Origin: Phormidesmis priestleyi Ana
Lineage (GTDB): Bacteria > Cyanobacteriota > Cyanobacteriia > Phormidesmidales > Phormidesmidaceae
Direction: 5' to 3'
Length of the DNA: 64,000 nucleotides
Assembly: GCA_001314865.1 (NCBI GenBank)
Contig: LJZR01000020.1
Coordinates: forward strand, 1 to 64,000
A program made the translations under genes and the position numbers. Below, piece by piece: positions 44,731 to 53,569 of the stretch. Position 1 is the stretch's first letter. Each line of letters starts with the position of its first letter. The notes below the pieces were generated by a model that saw only the letters and a list, made by a program, of their open reading frames with translations, had not been told where the DNA came from and made no database searches.

Positions 44731-44982
44731 ATGATTTTTCTTACATTGACAATTGTAATTAGTCTGGTCTTTTGGGCACTGCGTCTGATGGATAGGGCTG
44801 TCGAGAATCAAGAATTTTCTTTGATGCTAGCAGGCTTTTTAGTAGCTTCATCTGCAGCGGCGATGGTCGGCGTCTATTTTTTGATGAGCGACTACCTCAA
44901 CCTAATTACTCAGGCAGATGCGGCTTTTAATAGCTATGACTCAGCCATGTTAGAGAGCGAGTTTCCAGTTTGGTTTGATTAA
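44731..44982 (+). CDS. Hypothetical small membrane protein
   Basis: An 83-aa protein with two membrane segments (IFLTLTIVISLVFWALRLM and LMLAGFLVASSAAAMVGVYF) and an acidic C-terminal tail ending ESEFPVWFD. I do not recognise a family. The ATG at 44731 is assumed; an in-frame TTG at 44674 would add 19 residues and extend the first hydrophobic stretch. A 20-bp palindrome lies upstream. It could be a regulator of a membrane complex, but nothing in the sequence says which. Confidence 0.5.
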   Translation: MIFLTLTIVISLVFWALRLMDRAVENQEFSLMLAGFLVASSAAAMVGVYFLMSDYLNLITQADAAFNSYDSAMLESEFPVWFD

Positions 44983-45059
44983 GATTCTGGATTGAGATTT
45001 TAGATTGAGATTTTACTCAGGCATCTTACTTAGGTATAGGTTGCTGAAAGCGTTTTAAT

Positions 45060-45857
45060 TTACATTTCTAGGGCTCTAGACAGTGCGTCCCAGGTTGACT
45101 GTCCAACGATGCCATCTACCAAAAGCTGCCGATCAGTTTGAAACTTCTTCACAGCTACCAGCGTTTGTGCGCCAAAGTTGCCGTCTATTACGCCGTCATA
45201 ATAGCCCAAGGCTTGTAGTTCTCTTTGCAGTTGGGCAACGGCTGAGCCGGATGACTCTGCCATCAAAACAGGTGGGCCAGCGGGCTCTGCCGAATTTTCT
45301 GGGGTTGTGGTCGCACTGGGCGGCGCAACGGGCGTTGATGCAGGAGGGGCTGCCATGGTGACACTTTCATCTTCGGGGGCAGGCAGTAGCTTTTGCCAGG
45401 TGGCAGAACCTGTGATGCCATCGGCTAAAATGCCTGCGGCTGACTGGAACTGGGCAACCGCTTTGGCGGTGGGTTCGCTGTAAGTTCCATCTATAGGGCC
45501 CTGATAGAATCCTAGCAGCTGTAGCGTGGCCTGCAATTGGCTGACGGTCTCACCCGTGCTACCGATATTGAGCAGTGGATAGTCTGCTAGAGGTGGTACT
45601 TGGGCTTGAGCGGGTATGTCGTTTATGCTGGCGGCGATCGCACTGCAAACCAGTGTTCCGGCGACAACCGTGACTACTTTCTTCAAGGTGACTACTTTCT
45701 TCAATAGGTTGGCGGCTGATAGTCTGCTTATGCATGTTTTTGCTAGGTTTTGTTTCAATTCTTGGTTCCTCATCGGATGATTGTCAGGGGGTGCTTGTAT
45801 AGCAGGTTGTAGATGTTTGTGCGATTGGGGTAGCCCTGATGGGTCAATTCGCCCCAT
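45060..45857 (-). CDS. Peptidoglycan-binding protein with two PG_binding_1 domains
   Basis: A 265-aa protein. A hydrophobic stretch near residues 62-79 followed by PAQAQV (signal peptide end) suggests export. Two peptidoglycan-binding modules follow: LLNIGSTGETVSQLQATLQL...DGITGSATWQKLL (about 96-155) and LMAESSGSAVAQLQRELQAL...DGIVGQSTWDALS (about 198-260). A Pro/Ala linker separates them. No catalytic domain is present. It should sit in the periplasm bound to the wall, perhaps as an anchor. The start may be the Met at residue 29 rather than at 45857. Confidence 0.85.
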   Translation of the reverse strand: MGRIDPSGLPQSHKHLQPAIQAPPDNHPMRNQELKQNLAKTCISRLSAANLLKKVVTLKKVVTVVAGTLVCSAIAASINDIPAQAQVPPLADYPLLNIGSTGETVSQLQATLQLLGFYQGPIDGTYSEPTAKAVAQFQSAAGILADGITGSATWQKLLPAPEDESVTMAAPPASTPVAPPSATTTPENSAEPAGPPVLMAESSGSAVAQLQRELQALGYYDGVIDGNFGAQTLVAVKKFQTDRQLLVDGIVGQSTWDALSRALEM

Positions 45858-46035
45858 TTTAGTCTCCTTATAATTTATGCAAGCAATGCTTTAAGCCCTA
45901 TCAATAAAATAAGAAATAAGCAAAATTTCAATTCTTGCAAGTAAGTCGATACTAATTCTTGCCGCCAAATGTGTAAAAAAACAACCGTTCCCGATTGATG
46001 AAAGCAATGATAAAGCAGGCGAATAGATTGAATCT

Positions 46036-46965
46036 ATGAAAGAAAGCGTACTGTTACAGCGTCGTTTTCGGGGGGCATTGCTGGGCCTAATGAGGGGTCT
46101 AGAGGCTGGCATAAGTACGAATCTAAGTAAGTGCCTAATGACAAGTGCCTATGGAAACCTGAGCACTATTCCCGACATGGCTAAGTTGTGTGCTGCTGTA
46201 GACGATAGTGCTGGCTACAGGGCACTATCTGCGACCATGCTGGTGGCTGCTGTGCCTGGGCTCTTACGCAATCATGATAGCTGGCAGCGCCGATGGGCTT
46301 GGTTGGGCTCGAACACTACAGATGCAATCGTACCGATTTTGGTGCTGGGTGATGTTTTAGAAATTGTGCTTTGCAGCCATACGCCCGTAGGTTTAGACGG
46401 TGTTAGTTTAGACGGCTTGCTGAGTGAGTTTACGCGTTTGCAAAGTGGCCCAACGCGATACGATCTCTCAAGCAGCCACCAGCGATACTATCAAAGGACG
46501 CTGGCCAGTATTTCATCGGGCATTTTGTCAGGTGGTTTATCAAATGCAAACTTGTCAGATGCAAACTTGTCAGATGCAAACTTGTCAGATGCAAACTTGT
46601 CAGATGCAAACTTGTCAGATGCAAACTTGTCAGATGCAAACTTTCCGCAGACTGCTTTTGAGGGAAGTGTTGTGAATGCACTGCGGCATCCCGAGAGCTG
46701 TGTGCTGCCTGTTCGGCTGTCTGCACAGATGTTTGTGCATAATCTGGGTTCAGGAGGGCCTGTTTCAGCGCTCAGGGTTGCACCGGCTATTGCGGGTCTG
46801 GTGGGAGGTGCGATGGGTTCTCAGTCGTCTTTATCCGTACTGTGGCAGGTTCGCTTAGGGCAGGATAGGGCAAATGAAGAAAATGTAAGCCGCTCAGAAA
46901 TCATGGCGATCGCCGACTATCTGTACACCCAATGGGCAGGCATTCATCTCGCCAGCGAGTCGTAA
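46036..46965 (+). CDS. Degenerate ADP-ribosylglycohydrolase-like protein with NLSDA repeat insertion
   Basis: A 309-aa protein. The opening RRFRGALLGLMRGLEAG and the late VAPAIAGLVGGAMGSQSS resemble the first and last helices of the ADP-ribosylglycohydrolase (DraG/ARH) fold. The metal-binding motifs are changed: a DDS at about residue 52 in place of T-D-D-T, and no D-T-D-T near the end. Enzymatic activity is therefore doubtful. A 15-nt tandem array (46541-46645) inserts seven NLSDA-like pentapeptides at about 169-203. Family membership is a tentative judgement. It is upstream of the 7TM-HD gene with 149 nt between. Confidence 0.5.
   Translation: MKESVLLQRRFRGALLGLMRGLEAGISTNLSKCLMTSAYGNLSTIPDMAKLCAAVDDSAGYRALSATMLVAAVPGLLRNHDSWQRRWAWLGSNTTDAIVPILVLGDVLEIVLCSHTPVGLDGVSLDGLLSEFTRLQSGPTRYDLSSSHQRYYQRTLASISSGILSGGLSNANLSDANLSDANLSDANLSDANLSDANLSDANFPQTAFEGSVVNALRHPESCVLPVRLSAQMFVHNLGSGGPVSALRVAPAIAGLVGGAMGSQSSLSVLWQVRLGQDRANEENVSRSEIMAIADYLYTQWAGIHLASES
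46541..46645. repeat. 15-nt tandem array encoding NLSDA
   Basis: Seven 15-mers (CAGATGCAAACTTGT); five are perfect, the first and last vary by one or a few bases. Identity extends to third codon positions. The array stays open in several reading frames on both strands. Confidence 0.96.
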
Positions 46966-47114
46966 TCCACTCCAAAATCTTCACCTTATAATGGCAAGAT
47001 GATGCATCTTTTGACCCTTGTCAGCATCTTTGATCGAGTTCACGATATTTTTTTCCATACTGTTGCTAGTAGCGCTGCTACGGCGGCTAGTTAGTAAGGG
47101 CTCCGGTAGCGCTC

Positions 47115-49871
47115 ATGAGTGTTCTTCGTCGTATGGCTAAGCGAGCTAGCCGGATCTTTTCACGGTTGGATACGAGTTTGCAAAAAGCTATCGTGATTTG
47201 TAGGCAAATTCGACAAAACACGGGTCGGCGCTGTTCCCTTTGGGTCGCTGAGGCGCGAAACTTTTTTGTGATGGATGGGTTTGCGAACGCCCTTTCTAAG
47301 CCAGAGGTGCAACCCGCGACCAGTGCCCGACGACGCAGTGCAGCCCAGAATGGCGCTCCCACGACTACCCATGTCAAGCGTTCAACCGCGCAGATTTTGC
47401 TCTCAGCTGGGCTATCTAGGCAGGTCGTTAGGCGCACTTGGATAGTGACGCTGCTTGCGATCTTTTTGCTGAGCGCTAGTTTTGGTCAGCGATTTTACAA
47501 TCAGCCTGGGTTGGATGTTAAGTCAGTGGCTCCACAAACATTCTATGTGCCTGAGACGGTTGTTTTTGAGGATAAGCACGAGACCGAAAGGCGTCGAAAT
47601 GATGTGCGAGACGGTGTTATTCCCATGCTCCGGCTTGACGATGATCTCACCGATGAGGCGACTCGCTCTTTGAAGATGCTGCTGCAACAGGGGCGTGAGC
47701 TTCGTGCTCAGGCGGGCAGTCCGCCGTTTATCAATTTGCAGGTGCTATCAAGGCTGACTCAAGACTATTTGTTTCAGGCTTCAGATGAGGAGTGGAATAC
47801 TATCTGGCGTTTGGCTGAAGCAAAACAGCTCTCCTCTAATGCGATCGCACTTTTTGCTGCCACTACAGCAGAGACCCCGACCCATTCTGAAAGCCTCTCT
47901 CCAGCCAATGATTCTGCTGATTCTTCAGAAAGTTCTTTAGAAAATATTCCTGAGCGCTCCCTGCGCGCATTGGCTGCGCGATCGCCCAAACTAGCCGCTC
48001 AGCTGCGTAGTTTTAGACTCAATCAAATAGCGGCTTTACAAGAGCTAGTGGCCTATCGTGAGCTATCAGGAGACCAGGGACTAGCTCAGCTCAAAGTGCG
48101 GATAAACACGCCTCGGCAGCAATATCGTAAGGCGGCAGCCGAGCTAGCCCGAGCCGCCAGTACAGAAGGACAGCCTTTGTATAACTACCGGCTGTTTGAG
48201 CTGAGTGAGGAACAGTGGCGGACATTGGAAAGCGATGCTGAGCATGTGTTTGCTCAAACGATGATGCAGGGTGTGCCGCAGGGGATGCCGCCCGAGCTGC
48301 TGCGCCATGCTATTGAGACCCGTGTTAAGGACCGGATAGAGTCGCGTGAGGCGGTGCCATTACCGGTGAGTGCAGCGGCTCAGCAGCTAACAGCGGATGT
48401 CGTCGCGGCGGCGATCGCACCCAACTTAGTATTAGATGAGGCACGAACCAAGCAGAGAGCTGAGCAGGCAGTGAGAGAAATTAAGCCGGTAATGGTCTCT
48501 GTGCAAAAAGGCGATCTGATCGTGCGAGGCGGTGAAACGATTGATGAAGCAGACTTTGTGCGGCTCGATTATTTTGGCTTTTCGGGGCGCTACTTTAACT
48601 GGATTGGGCTCTGCGGCTTTAGCCTGCTCATTGCTGTGGGCGTTGCGTTTTACCTGTGGATAGACCACTATCAGGCGCATCATCTCAAGCGGCGCGATCA
48701 TCTTTTGGTCTTAGTACTGTGTTTGGTCGTAGCTTTGCTAGCGGCGCTGCAAGTGCCCACAATGGGCATTCCGGCGGTGGGCATATTGGTAGCCAGCTTT
48801 TATGGCTCGGCAATGGGGCTGACAGTGGTTGGACTGCTAACGCTGTTGTTACCCATGGGCCTGCCAGTAGAGATCATTGCGCTGATTTCGGGAGCTATTG
48901 CCGCCATGCTAGGCGCTTGGATTGCGCCTCAGCTACGCGCGCGCGAAGAGTTTGCGCTACTGGGTGGCTTTGTGGGGCTCTCTCAGGCGAGTGTACATTT
49001 GGTGCTAACGCTGATTCGCTCGACAGCTGCGGCTCCGCTATGGAAAGTTGTATTTTTGGGCTCGGCGATGCATGGCTTATATGGCATTGCCTGGAGCGTG
49101 GTGGCTTTGGGGGTGAGTCCCTATTTGGAGCACTTTTTTGATGTGGTGACGCCGATTCGGCTTGCTGAGCTGGCCAATCCTAACAGGCCGTTGCTGAAGC
49201 GTTTAGCCGCTGAGGCCCCTGGGACTTTTCAGCATACGATGTTTGTCGCTAATCTAGCCGAGGCGGCGGCCCAGGCTGTGGGGCAAAACGTAGAATTAGT
49301 GAGAGCTGGAACTTTGTATCATGACATCGGCAAAATGCATGATCCGCAGGGGTTTATTGAGAACCAGATGGGCGGGGTTAACAAGCACACAGTGATTGAT
49401 GATCCATGGCAGAGTGCCAGCATTATCAAAAAGCATGTGACCCAAGGCTTGGTGATGGCTCGCAAGTACCGACTGCCTAAGGCTATACAGGCGTTTATTC
49501 CTGAGCATCAGGGCGATATGAGAATTAGCTACTTTTACCAGCAGGCCAAAGAACGGCAGAAAGCCCAGCCCAGCTTAGTGGTGGATGAAGCGGATTTTCG
49601 ATATGACGGCCCCATTCCACAGAGTCCGGAAACTGGAATTACTATGCTGGCTGATTCCTGCGAGGCGGCGCTGCGATCGCTCTCGCCAGAAGCCTCCATG
49701 GATGAGGCTTATAGCATGGTAGATAGAATTTTGCGGGCGCGTTGGCGCAGCCGTCAACTGATCGACAGTGGCCTCACCAGAGATGATATGGACGCGATCG
49801 CCAGCGTTTTTATTCAGGTATGGCAGCAGCACAACCACAAGCGAATTGCCTACCCTAAGGACATTGCATAA
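47115..49871 (+). CDS. 7TM-HD family phosphohydrolase (PgpH-like)
   Basis: A 918-aa membrane protein. One span near residue 105 leads to an extracytoplasmic 7TMR-HDED domain (about 130-480; VPETVVFEDKHETERRRNDV, VQKGDLIVRGGETIDEADFV). Then seven spans (about 490-680) and a cytoplasmic HD domain (H at about 706 in FQHTMFVANLAE, HD at 735-736 in TLYHDIGKMHDP, IPEHQGDMRISYFY). Gram-positive relatives (PgpH) degrade c-di-AMP to pApA; cyanobacteria also use c-di-AMP. The extracellular domain would sense an unknown ligand. Monocistronic. Confidence in fold is high, in substrate moderate. Confidence 0.92.
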   Translation: MSVLRRMAKRASRIFSRLDTSLQKAIVICRQIRQNTGRRCSLWVAEARNFFVMDGFANALSKPEVQPATSARRRSAAQNGAPTTTHVKRSTAQILLSAGLSRQVVRRTWIVTLLAIFLLSASFGQRFYNQPGLDVKSVAPQTFYVPETVVFEDKHETERRRNDVRDGVIPMLRLDDDLTDEATRSLKMLLQQGRELRAQAGSPPFINLQVLSRLTQDYLFQASDEEWNTIWRLAEAKQLSSNAIALFAATTAETPTHSESLSPANDSADSSESSLENIPERSLRALAARSPKLAAQLRSFRLNQIAALQELVAYRELSGDQGLAQLKVRINTPRQQYRKAAAELARAASTEGQPLYNYRLFELSEEQWRTLESDAEHVFAQTMMQGVPQGMPPELLRHAIETRVKDRIESREAVPLPVSAAAQQLTADVVAAAIAPNLVLDEARTKQRAEQAVREIKPVMVSVQKGDLIVRGGETIDEADFVRLDYFGFSGRYFNWIGLCGFSLLIAVGVAFYLWIDHYQAHHLKRRDHLLVLVLCLVVALLAALQVPTMGIPAVGILVASFYGSAMGLTVVGLLTLLLPMGLPVEIIALISGAIAAMLGAWIAPQLRAREEFALLGGFVGLSQASVHLVLTLIRSTAAAPLWKVVFLGSAMHGLYGIAWSVVALGVSPYLEHFFDVVTPIRLAELANPNRPLLKRLAAEAPGTFQHTMFVANLAEAAAQAVGQNVELVRAGTLYHDIGKMHDPQGFIENQMGGVNKHTVIDDPWQSASIIKKHVTQGLVMARKYRLPKAIQAFIPEHQGDMRISYFYQQAKERQKAQPSLVVDEADFRYDGPIPQSPETGITMLADSCEAALRSLSPEASMDEAYSMVDRILRARWRSRQLIDSGLTRDDMDAIASVFIQVWQQHNHKRIAYPKDIA

Positions 49872-50805
49872 TCGAGCCTTCCAGGCACAGGCTAGTGACT
49901 TGATTAGGGAGTGGGTCGTGGCCTATAGGTTTGGTGCTACTAGGTTTGGCGCTACTAGGTTTGGCGCTAGGTTTGGCACTAGGTTTGAGGGCTGCACCAG
50001 CAGGTTTGTATTGAATAGCTTAGTAGAATGCATGTTCTAGTAAAACCCTAGCAAGACTTGAAAATAGTACAAAAAAACTATATATTGGCAACCTATCAGC
50101 GGTGCTTTTGTAATTCTTCTATCCTGATTGCCTAAAGAGCAGTGGCCGAAGAGTGGTCGCTGAAGAGTGGTGACTGAAGAGTAGTGACTGAAGAAGTAGT
50201 GATTGATGGTTGCCTCCAACCGGACCCAGATATTGAGTTTAACCTTCACTGAACCTTCACTAAACCTTCAGTAATAGTGTTCATGCGAACAAAATATGTC
50301 TGAGGGCCCATGTATCGTTTGTCAAAACAGTTGTTAATGTGTTTACAAACATTTGCATGGTTTTTTAATAATCTTTTCCTTTTCTAGGAAGGAAATAACG
50401 ATAATCTTTTCCTTAAGCAAGGCTTTTTTCATCTTTTCTAGTCCTTAAACCAACCGCCGCTGCTGATATCGGTGAGCCTAATATCAATTTGACATCTCAA
50501 TTATGTCGTTTGCCTGTTAAAAACTTTTTCTAAAAAATAAAGCAAACGCTCTCATAAAAGTTATAATACTTTACATAAACAGAGCTTATGTTGATTGTTG
50601 CGTTTTAAGCGTAAGGTCTCTCAAGCACCTGTACATGTACAAATGAACTGACCTGAAAGTTGAGGAACAGGTAGTACGGACCTATGCTCACAAGGCTCAT
50701 GAAGCTTACAGGGCTCACAAAGCTGATAAAGCCTACTCATAAAGCTTCTGGTCTAAAGTTCTGTTCTTCTACTGGCGAGATTACTTTTTACCGCTGCGCG
50801 ATTCT
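49872..50805. other. Long region upstream of sigma factor with two tandem arrays
   Basis: About 930 nt. It holds a 15-nt array (49927-49989), a 14-nt array (GAAGAGTGGTGACT type, four units, 50148-50204), an AT-rich stretch with TATAAT at 50562-50567, and a 12-bp palindrome TGTACATGTACA at 50630-50641. No convincing gene. It probably carries the sigma factor promoter and a long 5' leader. Confidence 0.5.
49927..49989. repeat. 15/12-nt tandem array (AGGTTTGGCGCTACT)
   Basis: Two 15-mers, then two 12-mers that lack the ACT, then a partial. It begins 56 nt downstream of the 7TM-HD stop. Confidence 0.88.
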
Positions 50806-51762
50806 ATGAAAGCTGCTACTGCTTCAACTGATCTTGTCCGTACTTATCTCAAAGAGATTGGCCGTGTCCCTCTGCTGACCCACGAGGAAGAAATTGTTCT
50901 GGGTAAGCAGGTTAAGCAAATGATGGTGTTGCTAGGACTGCAAGCTGAACTGACTGAAACATTAGGCCGTGAGCCCAGTCAGGCTGAGTGGGCCGCTGCT
51001 GCCAAAATGCCTGAAACCGAGCTACAGCGCTTGGTCGCGGCTGGTGAGCATGCTAAGCGAAAAATGGTAGAGGCCAATTTGCGCCTAGTGGTGTCGGTCG
51101 CCAAAAAATACATCAAGCGCAATGTTGACCTGCTCGATTTGATTCAAGAGGGCACGATTGGCATGCAGCGAGGCGTAGAAAAGTTTGATCCATCTAAGGG
51201 ATATCGCTTTAGTACCTATGCTTACTGGTGGATTCGGCAGGCCATTACGCGAGCGATCGCCGAAAAAAGCCGCACCATTCGACTTCCTATTCACATCACC
51301 GAAAAGCTCAACAAAATCAAAAAGTCCCAGCGTCAATTTTCTCAGCGTACTGGCCGAGTCCCTACCATGGCAGAAATCGCTGATGATACGGGTCTGACCA
51401 TCCAGCAGGTACGCGACTATTTAGACAAATCTCGTCAGCCGCTGTCGCTAGACCTGCGCGTTGGTGACAACCAAGACACCCAGCTCAGCGACTTGCTCGA
51501 AGACGACGGCCCCACGCCAGATGACTTCGCTGTCCAGTCTTCACTCAAACGAGATCTCAATATGCTCTTAGCTGACCTCACCCCTCAGCAGCAGCGTGTC
51601 CTATCCCTTCGCTTTGGTCTTGACGATGGTAAAAATATGACCCTCGCCAAAATCGGTGCGGTTTTAGAAATTAGCCGTGAGCGCGTTCGCCAAATTGAGC
51701 GGGAGGCCCTCACTAAGTTACGTAAGCGCCGAGGCGATATGCGCGAATATATCGCAGGCTAA
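50806..51762 (+). CDS. RNA polymerase sigma factor, group 2 (RpoD/SigA-like)
   Basis: A 318-aa sigma-70 protein. Region 1.2 is [20 protein letters not shown], region 2 is [20 protein letters not shown] and [20 protein letters not shown] (2.4), region 3 follows ([20 protein letters not shown]) and region 4.2 is [20 protein letters not shown]. It lacks the long N-terminal region 1.1 and non-conserved block of primary sigma factors, marking it as a non-essential group 2 factor of the SigB/C/D/E type. These respond to light, nutrients or stress. The region before it is unusually long. Which paralogue it is cannot be told here. Confidence 0.93.
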   Translation: MKAATASTDLVRTYLKEIGRVPLLTHEEEIVLGKQVKQMMVLLGLQAELTETLGREPSQAEWAAAAKMPETELQRLVAAGEHAKRKMVEANLRLVVSVAKKYIKRNVDLLDLIQEGTIGMQRGVEKFDPSKGYRFSTYAYWWIRQAITRAIAEKSRTIRLPIHITEKLNKIKKSQRQFSQRTGRVPTMAEIADDTGLTIQQVRDYLDKSRQPLSLDLRVGDNQDTQLSDLLEDDGPTPDDFAVQSSLKRDLNMLLADLTPQQQRVLSLRFGLDDGKNMTLAKIGAVLEISRERVRQIEREALTKLRKRRGDMREYIAG

Positions 51763-51958
51763 ACGCTCACAACTCACCCTACGGTCAGCTGTAGAAATGT
51801 CGAATCGCTTGGCAGTTGTCAGGCGATTTTGCTGTATGTGTAGTGCCGGTTGTTGTAGCGCTGGCTGCCTGCTGGTAATGGTGCCTCCGTAAGAATACGG
51901 CTCAATAAGCTGTCTGGCATGAGAGACGGTAAGCCCGCTTGTCTATATATTGAAGGGC

Positions 51959-53383
51959 ATGGTATTTCGAAAATGGCTTACTATGACTGCTCGCTCACGG
52001 ACTGCTGCTCGCTCAGGTCACTCATCGGATACAGGCTCGGCTAAAGGCTTGAATGCTTCGCCTACCTTTTATCCGCCAAAGCAGAAGCCGCTGATAGTAC
52101 GGCTGGTGCAAAGCGTGTCGTACTGGCTAGCAAGAATACTTTATAAGTTTAGAATTTCGGTTTCAGAATCAGATGTGGGCCGGGTGCGAGCGGTGGAGGA
52201 TGCTCGACTGGTCTTTGTCTGTAACCATCCTACGATGGAGGATGGCATTACATTGTTTGTGCTTTCAGCGCGGTTGGGGCAGCTGTTTCATTACATTGTG
52301 GCCTATGAGTCGTTTAGGGGGCTGATGGGGTGGTTTATTCAGCGATTGGGGTGCTATTCCATTCGTCGTGGGTTGGGCGATCGCGCCAGTATTAGCCAAA
52401 CCCTTTCCCTTCTTAAAGCGCCCCAGTGTCGCCTGGTTATTTTTCCAGAGGGTGGCTGCTCCTACCAAAACGACACGATTATGCCGTTTCGGGCGGGGGC
52501 GATTCAGCTGCCGATGTCTGTATTGGCTCAGCTGGCTAAGAATGCCGCCGATCCAGCGCAGGTGCCTGACTTTTATCTGGTGCCGCTGAGCTTAAAGTAT
52601 CGCTATCAGCAGCCCATGCGCCGAGTGATTGAATCTACTTTGGCTCGCTTAGAATCCAAGTTGGGCATTGCGGTGCCTTCTGATGCGGATGACTACCAAC
52701 GGCTAAGAAAGGTCGCGCATCAGGTGATTTTGAAAATTGAGGCAGAAGCGAATGTGCTAAATAAACCAGATGCTTTTGAGCCAGATACTTTTGAGCCAGA
52801 TACTTTTGAGCCAGATAATGTGCCAAACGTAGATGACTCTGATTGGAATCGACGAATTGAGCGGCTCAAGCAAATTTTTATTCAAAAGTGTGAAGCGGCT
52901 TTGAACATTGCGCCGACTGCAAACCTGCCACTACGTGAGCGTGTCTATAAAGTACAGGCAGTGCTGGATGATGCCGCGCTAGCGTTAGAGGTTGCTCGCG
53001 ATGGGCGGCTAGATGAAGATGGCCGGCTAGATGAGGACGGACGGCTAGATGAAAAGGTGCGAGAAGCGCTGTACTGGGATACGGTGCGACTCCTCAATTT
53101 TGATGCTATTTACGATGGCTATGTGGCCGAATCGCCGACTGCGGAGCGCTTTTTAGATACGCTCACTCGCTTGGAGCGGGAGGTGTTTCATGTGGAACAT
53201 GCTCAGCCCAAAGCGCCTCGCAAAGCTTGCTTTTATATCGGGGAGCCCATTAATTTGAAGAATTATTTGGCTGACTATCAGCGCGATCGCTCTGGCACGA
53301 TTGATCAACTCTCTGAGTATCTTCGCCAAACGATGCAGCATAATCTCAATCAAATGGCCCAAGCTAATAGCCCAGGCAGATAA
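51959..53383 (+). CDS. PlsC-type acyltransferase family protein with acidic insertions
   Basis: A 474-aa protein. An amphipathic N-terminus (LVQSVSYWLARILYKF) precedes the acyltransferase signature NHPTMEDG (the H-x4-D motif) at about residue 88 and the FPEGG block near 166, as in 1-acylglycerol-3-phosphate acyltransferases. The C-terminal 300 residues are unlike PlsC and carry two tandem expansions, (FEPDT)n at about 270-285 and (GRLDED)n at about 348-365. It probably acylates a lysophospholipid or related lipid at the membrane. The start is ATG at 51959; an in-frame TTG at 51950 is an alternative. Confidence 0.8.
   Translation: MVFRKWLTMTARSRTAARSGHSSDTGSAKGLNASPTFYPPKQKPLIVRLVQSVSYWLARILYKFRISVSESDVGRVRAVEDARLVFVCNHPTMEDGITLFVLSARLGQLFHYIVAYESFRGLMGWFIQRLGCYSIRRGLGDRASISQTLSLLKAPQCRLVIFPEGGCSYQNDTIMPFRAGAIQLPMSVLAQLAKNAADPAQVPDFYLVPLSLKYRYQQPMRRVIESTLARLESKLGIAVPSDADDYQRLRKVAHQVILKIEAEANVLNKPDAFEPDTFEPDTFEPDNVPNVDDSDWNRRIERLKQIFIQKCEAALNIAPTANLPLRERVYKVQAVLDDAALALEVARDGRLDEDGRLDEDGRLDEKVREALYWDTVRLLNFDAIYDGYVAESPTAERFLDTLTRLEREVFHVEHAQPKAPRKACFYIGEPINLKNYLADYQRDRSGTIDQLSEYLRQTMQHNLNQMAQANSPGR
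52772..52817. repeat. 15-nt tandem array encoding FEPDT
   Basis: Three near-identical copies of GAGCCAGATACTTTT in the acyltransferase-like gene, read as FEPDT units. Confidence 0.85.
53007..53059. repeat. 18-nt tandem array encoding GRLDED
   Basis: Three 18-nt copies (CGGCTAGATGAAGATGGC type) in the same gene, about 190 nt beyond the FEPDT array. Confidence 0.82.
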
Positions 53384-53510
53384 GTCAGGATGGTCCAGGA
53401 TTTAGATGACTCGCCTATCCTATTCAAGGCCATACCCACGTCGTAGACTGAGTCTGCGAGCGGCTATGCCTAGACAAGGCCCTATTGTGTTTGGGTTTCC
53501 GCAGTTCCGA

Positions 53511-53566
53511 ATCCCTATCTCCCTAATCCCTATCTCCCTAATCCCTATCTCCCTAATCCCTATCTT
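53511..53566. repeat. 15-nt tandem array abutting the LD-carboxypeptidase start
   Basis: Three perfect 15-mers (ATCCCTATCTCCCTA) and a partial fourth. It ends 4-5 nt before the ATG at 53570, where a ribosome binding site would normally sit. Confidence 0.94.
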
Positions 53567-53569
53567 TAC

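Noticed and set aside
46541-46645. CRISPR-like array
   Set aside because: Direct repeats with no spacers between, and no cas genes anywhere in the window. The same holds for all other arrays.
46430-46726. Minus-strand frame with HLTSL repeats and plus-strand frame with QMQTC repeats
   Set aside because: Alternate frames of the NLSDA array.
50037-50249. 70-residue minus-strand frame before the sigma factor
   Set aside because: Low-complexity sequence over a 14-nt array; no family features and no promoter.
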